DNA of 46,072 bases from contig JAFVQP010000002.1 of NCBI GenBank assembly GCA_017504735.1, positions 1 to 46,072 of the forward strand, given 5' to 3'. Below the pieces are notes generated by a model. The model saw only the letters and a list, made by a program, of their open reading frames with translations, searched no databases and had not been told where the DNA came from. The position numbers and the translations under genes were made by a program. This DNA is from Clostridia bacterium. GTDB lineage: Bacteria > Bacillota_A > Clostridia > Christensenellales > Borkfalkiaceae. Shown one piece after another: positions 42,101-46,072 of the stretch (positions are counted from its first letter, which is position 1; each line of letters opens with the position of its first letter).

Positions 42101-42132
42101 AAGGACAATAAACTTTTACGAAGGAGGAAAAT

Positions 42133-42834
42133 ATGAGTAAAAAAAGTTTGTTGTATATCGGTGCAGGCGTGCTGTTGATGTTGATGGCTGTATTGACTTT
42201 TGTGGAGGGGGCGCTTGTTTTTTCAAGTACAATGGATTGGCGTTTTGAAAAAGCAGAATTGTCTTTCAGAGTATTTAAAGATTCTGGATACCTTCGCTAC
42301 TATATGCAAGAAGTAATGGACTTTAAGGCTTGGATAGAGATTGTCCTGCTGGCGCTTGCTGGGCTTTTGTTGGTTGCAAAGGCGTTTGTACCTGACTTTA
42401 TTCCTGATATTGCTTTGGTAGGGGCGTTTGGCTTATTGGCTGTTTTAGCCTTTTTCCCGTTTATAAAAAGTTTCATTAATATTTTTAGTACCGATAAAAT
42501 GGAAAAGTTTAACAACACGTTGGGTATGTTGGCATGGGCGTTGATGGATGGTTTAACCTTGGCGGCGTTTGGTTGTATGGCAGCGATTATCCTTTTAAAG
42601 AGTAACTTTGGAAGATTTTTCTTTGTTCCTGCGGGGGTAGCGGCACTCAATGCTGGGTTGACATTCTTGGCAAATATAACGGGAATGTTCAACATGAATC
42701 CTTTATTTTTAGCAATCAATGAATTGCCGTACGTTACTCAATGGGCTTTTGGTGCAAGTTTTGCATTTTTCTTATTTGACTGCGTTTTGGTGGCGGCATT
42801 GTTTGCGGCAGGTATGGCAAACAACGAAGAATAA
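42133..42834 (+). CDS. Unrecognised polytopic membrane protein
   Basis: The 233-residue protein has six predicted membrane helices: about 7-29, 66-84, 90-112, 130-152, 158-182 and 205-230. An extracytoplasmic loop of about 35 charged/aromatic residues lies after the first helix (STMDWRFEKAELSFRVFKDS). No family motif was recognised. It is a single-gene unit with its own near-consensus promoter and a strong shared terminator, so it is probably well expressed. Function is unknown. Confidence 0.75.
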   Translation: MSKKSLLYIGAGVLLMLMAVLTFVEGALVFSSTMDWRFEKAELSFRVFKDSGYLRYYMQEVMDFKAWIEIVLLALAGLLLVAKAFVPDFIPDIALVGAFGLLAVLAFFPFIKSFINIFSTDKMEKFNNTLGMLAWALMDGLTLAAFGCMAAIILLKSNFGRFFFVPAGVAALNAGLTFLANITGMFNMNPLFLAINELPYVTQWAFGASFAFFLFDCVLVAALFAAGMANNEE

Positions 42835-42846
42835 TTTTTACATAAT

Positions 42847-42878
42847 AAAAAGCCCTGCGCTTGCAGGGCTTTTTTTTA
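42847..42878. terminator. Bidirectional terminator between convergent genes
   Basis: AAAAAGCCCTGC (42847-42858) pairs with GCAGGGCTTTTT (42863-42874) around GCTT, with T-runs on both strands. It serves the membrane-protein gene on the plus strand and the CDF transporter gene on the minus strand. Confidence 0.92.
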
Positions 42879-42886
42879 CGTGTTTT

Positions 42887-44053
42887 TCACACGAAAGGAT
42901 GTTCTACACGAATCACACAGAAGCAATTTTCACGGTGCTTTGCAATTTCTTCCTTGACCGCCTTTTCCGCTTCCTCGGCGCATTGTTTGCAATCTGCGGG
43001 CATTACCAAATCAAAAATCAAATTCACGTTCGTTTCCCCGATGGTCATACGGAAATCGTGTAAACTGTACGATGGGTCAACCGCTTTTACTGCGTTTACC
43101 GCAATCTCGTGCATTTCATTGACGAGGGGGTCGTTCATTACGATGGGGTCAAGATGAACGGTGACGATACAGCCGAATTTTTGGTGCATATCCCGCTCTA
43201 ACTGGTCCACCTCTTCGTGCGCTACGTTGATGTCGGAGTCAGCAGGCACTTCCGCATGGAAGGAAACGATTTGCCGACCGGGACCGTAATCGTGTACCAT
43301 AACGTCGTGGATACCGATTACGTTGGGGTATGCTTTTACAAAATTGTAAATATCATCGATAAATTCTTTGGACGGGGGCGAGCCAAGCAACAGGTCGATG
43401 GTTTCCTTGGCGGCTTTGATGCCTGTAAAGAGGATAAACGCCGCAACCAATACGCCTGCGTAGCCGTCAATACCGATATTCCAAACACGCGCAATAACTG
43501 CGGAGACGAGTACCAGGGTAGTCGCGACGCAATCGCAAAGGCTGTCGAAGCCCGATGCTTTGATGGCGGAAGAGGAAATGGTTTTGCCGATTTTGCTATA
43601 AAAGAAGAACAGCCAAAGCTTTACAAAAATTGCCACACCTAAAATAATCAAGGTGACGTTGCCGACGTTGGGCAGGGAAGGGTTGGTGATTTTGTCGATG
43701 GACGAAGTCAACAGCTCGAACCCGACCAAAATAATCAACATATCCACAATAAAGCCTGTGACGTACTCTAAACGACCGTGGCCCAAGGGGTGTTCCTTAT
43801 CCACGGGCTTGTTGGACAAGCGGAAACCGATGAGGGCGATGATGGAAGAGCCTGCGTCGGAAATGTTGTTGAATGCGTCCGCAATAATTGCCACCGAGCC
43901 TGCCAAAATACCCAAAACGAGCTTTCCTGCAAATAAAAGAACGTTGAGCAGTATCCCCGTAAAGCCTGCAAGGGAAGCATATTTCCCTCGTACAGCAGGT
44001 TGGTTGGGGTCTTGATTTTTACCGACGAATAAACGAATGAGAAAATTTGTCAT
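42887..44053 (-). CDS. Cation diffusion facilitator (CDF) metal exporter
   Basis: The 388-residue inner-membrane proton/divalent-metal antiporter has an N-terminal six-helix domain and a cytosolic C-terminal domain. Metal-site residues are visible: ADAFNNISDAGSS (DxxxD type) in helix 2 and HPLGHGRLEYV at the helix 3 entrance, then the second DxxxD type in FDSLCDC of helix 5. The cytosolic domain contains HDVMVHDYGPG and VTVHLDPIV. The C-terminal extension of about 90 residues after VHLDPIV is longer than in minimal CDFs and includes CKQCAEEAEKAV. The ATG at 44053 with GGAAAGG upstream is preferred over the ATG at 44068. Substrate (Zn, Mn, Fe or Co) is undetermined. Divergent from the CaCA antiporter gene. 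Confidence 0.9.
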   Translation of the reverse strand: MTNFLIRLFVGKNQDPNQPAVRGKYASLAGFTGILLNVLLFAGKLVLGILAGSVAIIADAFNNISDAGSSIIALIGFRLSNKPVDKEHPLGHGRLEYVTGFIVDMLIILVGFELLTSSIDKITNPSLPNVGNVTLIILGVAIFVKLWLFFFYSKIGKTISSSAIKASGFDSLCDCVATTLVLVSAVIARVWNIGIDGYAGVLVAAFILFTGIKAAKETIDLLLGSPPSKEFIDDIYNFVKAYPNVIGIHDVMVHDYGPGRQIVSFHAEVPADSDINVAHEEVDQLERDMHQKFGCIVTVHLDPIVMNDPLVNEMHEIAVNAVKAVDPSYSLHDFRMTIGETNVNLIFDLVMPADCKQCAEEAEKAVKEEIAKHRENCFCVIRVEHPFV

Positions 44054-44109
44054 AAAATACCTTTCCACATGATACTATATGCGTATATATGTATGCGTGA
44101 TACTTTATT

Positions 44110-44138
44110 ATTATACGGCAGGTTGGGTGCCTTGTCAA
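44110..44138 (-). promoter_or_regulatory. Sigma-A promoter of the CDF gene
   Basis: On the minus strand TTGACA (44138-44133), a 17-bp spacer and TATAAT (44115-44110), both perfect consensus hexamers. The leader of about 50 nt contains an alternating CATACATATATACGCATATAG stretch (44073-44095; cited by position) of unknown role. Confidence 0.88.
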
Positions 44139-44227
44139 GAAAAAGTGAAAGGAAGGGGGATAAAACGCTTTTATTTTTTTGTAAAATATGGTAAAATGGA
44201 AAAGTAAAAAAACCTAGGAGATAGGAT

Positions 44228-45274
44228 ATGGATTGGATTAACAGTATTTGGGTGGCGATTCCTGCCCTTTTAATTGGTTTCGTGTTCTTGGTAAAAGGGG
44301 CGGATTGGTTTGTGGACGGCGCGGCAGGTATTGCGGCTAAATTGCGCGTACCTACCTTGATTATCGGGCTTACCATCGTATCGTTCGGTACAGCGGCGCC
44401 TGAGCTTGCAACGTCGATTATTTCTTCGGCACAAGGGAGCGGTGATATCGCCATCGGCAACGTTTTGGGCAGTAATATCACAAACATTTTGTTGATTTTG
44501 GGCTTGGCGGCGGTAATTTGCCCCTTGGCGGTGCAAAAAAGCGCGAGAAAATTTGACCTGCCCGTGTTGCTTGGTACAAGCGTGCTTGTCTTGTTGCTTG
44601 GCGGTATCGATGGAAAGCTGAGTATGCTGGACGGATGGATTATGTTTATTTTGTCCTTGGCGTACATGGTATTTTTGATTGTGTTTGCCGTTCGCGAAAG
44701 CAAAAAGCAACCGAAGTTTGAGGGGATTGACACTTCTCACCCGATTGCAGTCTTTGAAGAAGGGGAAGAAAAAGAGCCTTCCACGAAATTTGGCGCGTGG
44801 TATGAAAAGATGAAGGCGTTTTCCTGGTTTTTGGTGACGATTACCGTGGTTGGGTTGGCGCTCGTTGTTGTAGGCGCGTTGTTTGGCGTTATCCCTGCGG
44901 CGAAGGTGATTGCAAGCAAGCTTGGTATCCCTGAAAACGTTATCGGTTTGACGGTGGTGGCCATCGGTACGTCCTTACCCGAACTCGTAACCTGTGTGGT
45001 AGCGGCAAAGAAGGGGGAAACGGATATTGCGGTGGGCGACATCATCGGCAGTAACGTATTCAACGTGCTTCGTACGCTTGGTTTGTCGACGGCGATTTTA
45101 CCGCTTGCGTTCCATTCTTCCTTTATCGTGGATGGTTTGATTGCGCTTGGCGCGGCGGCATTGTTGGCTGTATTTGGGTATATGAAGGACCACAAAGTGA
45201 AACGTTGGGGCGGTATCGTGATGTTGGCGTGTTTTGTGGCATACTACGTATATTTGTTCGCTACGCAGTTGTAA
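44228..45274 (+). CDS. CaCA-family calcium/sodium antiporter (YrbG-like)
   Basis: The 348-residue protein has about ten helices with the inverted alpha repeats of the cation/Ca2+ exchanger superfamily. Alpha-1 is VSFGTAAPELATSI (about 57-70) with GNVLGSNITNILLI; alpha-2 is VAIGTSLPELVTCVV (about 244-258) with GDIIGSNVFNVL. The ion-binding Glu of both repeats (PE) is present; alpha-1 has GTAAPE where GTSxPE is usual, a mild substitution at the Ser. A hydrophilic, Glu/Lys-rich loop of about 35 residues (about 160-195) separates the halves. AGGAGAT precedes the ATG. It is divergent from the CDF gene, so the pair may form a small cation-homeostasis locus. Confidence 0.9.
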   Translation: MDWINSIWVAIPALLIGFVFLVKGADWFVDGAAGIAAKLRVPTLIIGLTIVSFGTAAPELATSIISSAQGSGDIAIGNVLGSNITNILLILGLAAVICPLAVQKSARKFDLPVLLGTSVLVLLLGGIDGKLSMLDGWIMFILSLAYMVFLIVFAVRESKKQPKFEGIDTSHPIAVFEEGEEKEPSTKFGAWYEKMKAFSWFLVTITVVGLALVVVGALFGVIPAAKVIASKLGIPENVIGLTVVAIGTSLPELVTCVVAAKKGETDIAVGDIIGSNVFNVLRTLGLSTAILPLAFHSSFIVDGLIALGAAALLAVFGYMKDHKVKRWGGIVMLACFVAYYVYLFATQL

Positions 45275-45324
45275 AAATATCTTGTAAAAAATAAAAAAAC
45301 TTTCTCAAAGCTATGCAAAAATGC

Positions 45325-45353
45325 TTGCCAAAGGGGAAGAAAACGTATATAAT
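45325..45353 (+). promoter_or_regulatory. Sigma-A promoter of rplS
   Basis: TTGCCA (45325-45330), 17 bp and TATAAT (45348-45353). It gives a leader of about 95 nt before rplS. Confidence 0.82.
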
Positions 45354-45361
45354 ATACCATG

Positions 45362-45432
45362 ACTTCGAGCGTTCCGCTGCCTTTTTATTTGGGCGTGATG
45401 AGGAATCACGCAGCGGGTTATGAACGTTTCGT
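45362..45432 (+). promoter_or_regulatory. Probable L19 leader (autogenous control element)
   Basis: Three nested stems: CGTTC (45370-45374) with GAACG (45422-45426), CCGCT (45374-45378) with AGCGG (45412-45416), and a perfect terminal hairpin GCGTGAT (45393-45399) with ATCACGC (45405-45411). The single structured domain ends 8-10 nt before the Shine-Dalgarno sequence GGAGG (45440-45444). Position and size agree with the ribosomal protein L19 leader known in Bacillota; identity with that Rfam family was not tested. Confidence 0.65.
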
Positions 45433-45455
45433 AAATTACGGAGGTAAAGTCTAAA

Positions 45456-45800
45456 ATGAAAGGAATTATTGAAGCTATCAACGCTGAAAGCATGAAGGCT
45501 GAAGTTCCCGCATTCAACGTAGGTGACACGGTTAAGGTTGGCTACAAGATTATCGAAGGCGGCAAGGAACGTATTCAGAACTTCGAAGGCGTCGTAATCG
45601 CAAAGAAAAACGGCGGCATTTCCGAAACTTTCACCGTACGCCACATTTCTTACGGCGTAGGCGTAGAAAAAACCTATCCTCTTCATTCGCCCAAAATCGC
45701 TTCCATCACGGTTGTTAGAAAGGGTAAAGTTAGAAGAGCGAAGTTGTACTACTTGCGTGGTCTTACCGGTAAAGCAGCGAAAGTTAAGGAAAAAATTTAA
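45456..45800 (+). CDS. rplS: Large ribosomal subunit protein bL19
   Basis: The 114-residue protein of the 50S subunit lies at the 30S-50S interface. It aligns over its whole length with bL19: [20 protein letters not shown], the conserved [33 protein letters not shown] and the C-terminal [20 protein letters not shown] (each cited in part). The start is fixed by GGAGG at 45440-45444. It stands alone with its own promoter, leader and terminator and is not in the rpsP-rimM-trmD-rplS operon seen in many bacteria. Confidence 0.98.
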   Translation: MKGIIEAINAESMKAEVPAFNVGDTVKVGYKIIEGGKERIQNFEGVVIAKKNGGISETFTVRHISYGVGVEKTYPLHSPKIASITVVRKGKVRRAKLYYLRGLTGKAAKVKEKI

Positions 45801-45825
45801 TCGGATAGAAAATACCGAAAAGGAT

Positions 45826-45860
45826 GAGTTCTCCCAAAGTCAAGGGGGAACTTATTTTTT
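45826..45860 (+). terminator. Rho-independent terminator of rplS
   Basis: GAGTTCTCCC (45826-45835) pairs with GGGGGAACTT (45844-45853), with some G-T pairs, and is followed by ATTTTTTT. Confidence 0.88.
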
Positions 45861-46072
45861 TGCAAGATGATCTTGCAGCCAGTCTTAGAGTGTTATCTTT
45901 TGTTTCTATAGTTTGTTTCGTATATCACTTGGCAGTGTGGGTTAATTATAAGTAGGGGTAAAAAGTGAAATTACGCTTATGGCGTAGTGAAATTTTTGTG
46001 TTCCGCTGGAGTAAAATAAAAACGGGGAGCAATCAAGGAGACCGACTTCCTCAAGTGGTTCGGCAACACCGC
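45861..46072. other. Non-coding repeat-like sequence at the window end
   Basis: No complete gene is present. A small hairpin ACGC..GCGT (45973-45985) is flanked by direct repeats GTGAAATT (45965 and 45987), similar in design to the AATTCA hairpin array at 9094-9180. From 46020 a frame encodes KETDFLKWFGNT after a stop and without a start codon. It may be a gene remnant or part of a repeat family that continues beyond the window. Confidence 0.4.

Noticed and set aside
46020..46072. Start of a new gene at the right edge
   Set aside because: The frame follows a stop directly and contains no start codon within the window, so a gene start cannot be supported.

Overview
The window looks like a chromosomal segment of an uncultured, low-to-medium GC, Gram-positive anaerobe of the class Clostridia (Bacillota). 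The evidence is strong AAGGAGG-type ribosome binding sites, sigma-A promoters with 17-bp spacers, many Rho-independent terminators, and sporulation-type genes (spmA/spmB, a YwmB-like protein, a SpoIIQ-like M23 protein). The exact lineage cannot be read from the sequence. No phage, integrase, transposase, tRNA, rRNA or CRISPR array was seen.

Layout. 1-540: the tail of an unknown gene, then a dispersed structured repeat interrupted by a tandem MITE-like element. 684-4653: pckG (GTP-type PEP carboxykinase) behind a structured leader, a flavodoxin-fold oxidoreductase, and convergent spmA-spmB. 4740-8642: a metG-tatD-radical SAM operon, the last gene having a long Q/N-rich N-terminal extension. 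8643-9200: repeat-rich intergenic DNA. 9249-10091: ksgA.

10194-33911 is the remarkable part: one strong promoter, ten co-directional genes (about 23.5 kb) and one terminator. The genes encode, in order: an Hsp70/actin-fold ATPase; a SNF2-type helicase with a Cys-rich tail; a multi-zinc-ribbon protein; a 1805-residue membrane-anchored protein with about 14 MBG/Ig-like domains; a zinc-ribbon/Sel1-like protein; a coiled-coil protein; a protein with an HExxH metallopeptidase signature; a 1515-residue DUF4011-type SF1 helicase with a degenerate nuclease-like tail; a small Met-rich helical protein; and a Vps4/katanin-like AAA ATPase. I do not recognise this combination as a named system. The last two genes resemble an ESCRT-III/Vps4 pair, and two helical proteins of the cluster share a C-terminal DILD motif. 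Nucleic-acid remodelling (two helicases, zinc ribbons), chaperone-like ATPases, a peptidase and a giant envelope protein in one operon suggest a multi-protein machine working at the membrane. Defence, DNA handling and envelope remodelling are all open; this is inference.

33942-46072: fucI (L-fucose isomerase); an AT-rich, unrecognised membrane protein behind a promoter, a rod-shaped RNA and a terminator (minus strand); a prmA-rsmE-mtaB-HIT block for ribosome and tRNA modification; the YwmB-like and SpoIIQ-like genes; an unknown membrane protein; a CDF metal transporter; a CaCA-type antiporter; and rplS with a probable L19 leader.

Four copies of an intergenic repeat begin at or within a few bases of stop codons. 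Their outer arms differ in sequence from copy to copy but stay complementary within each copy, which points to a folded RNA element.
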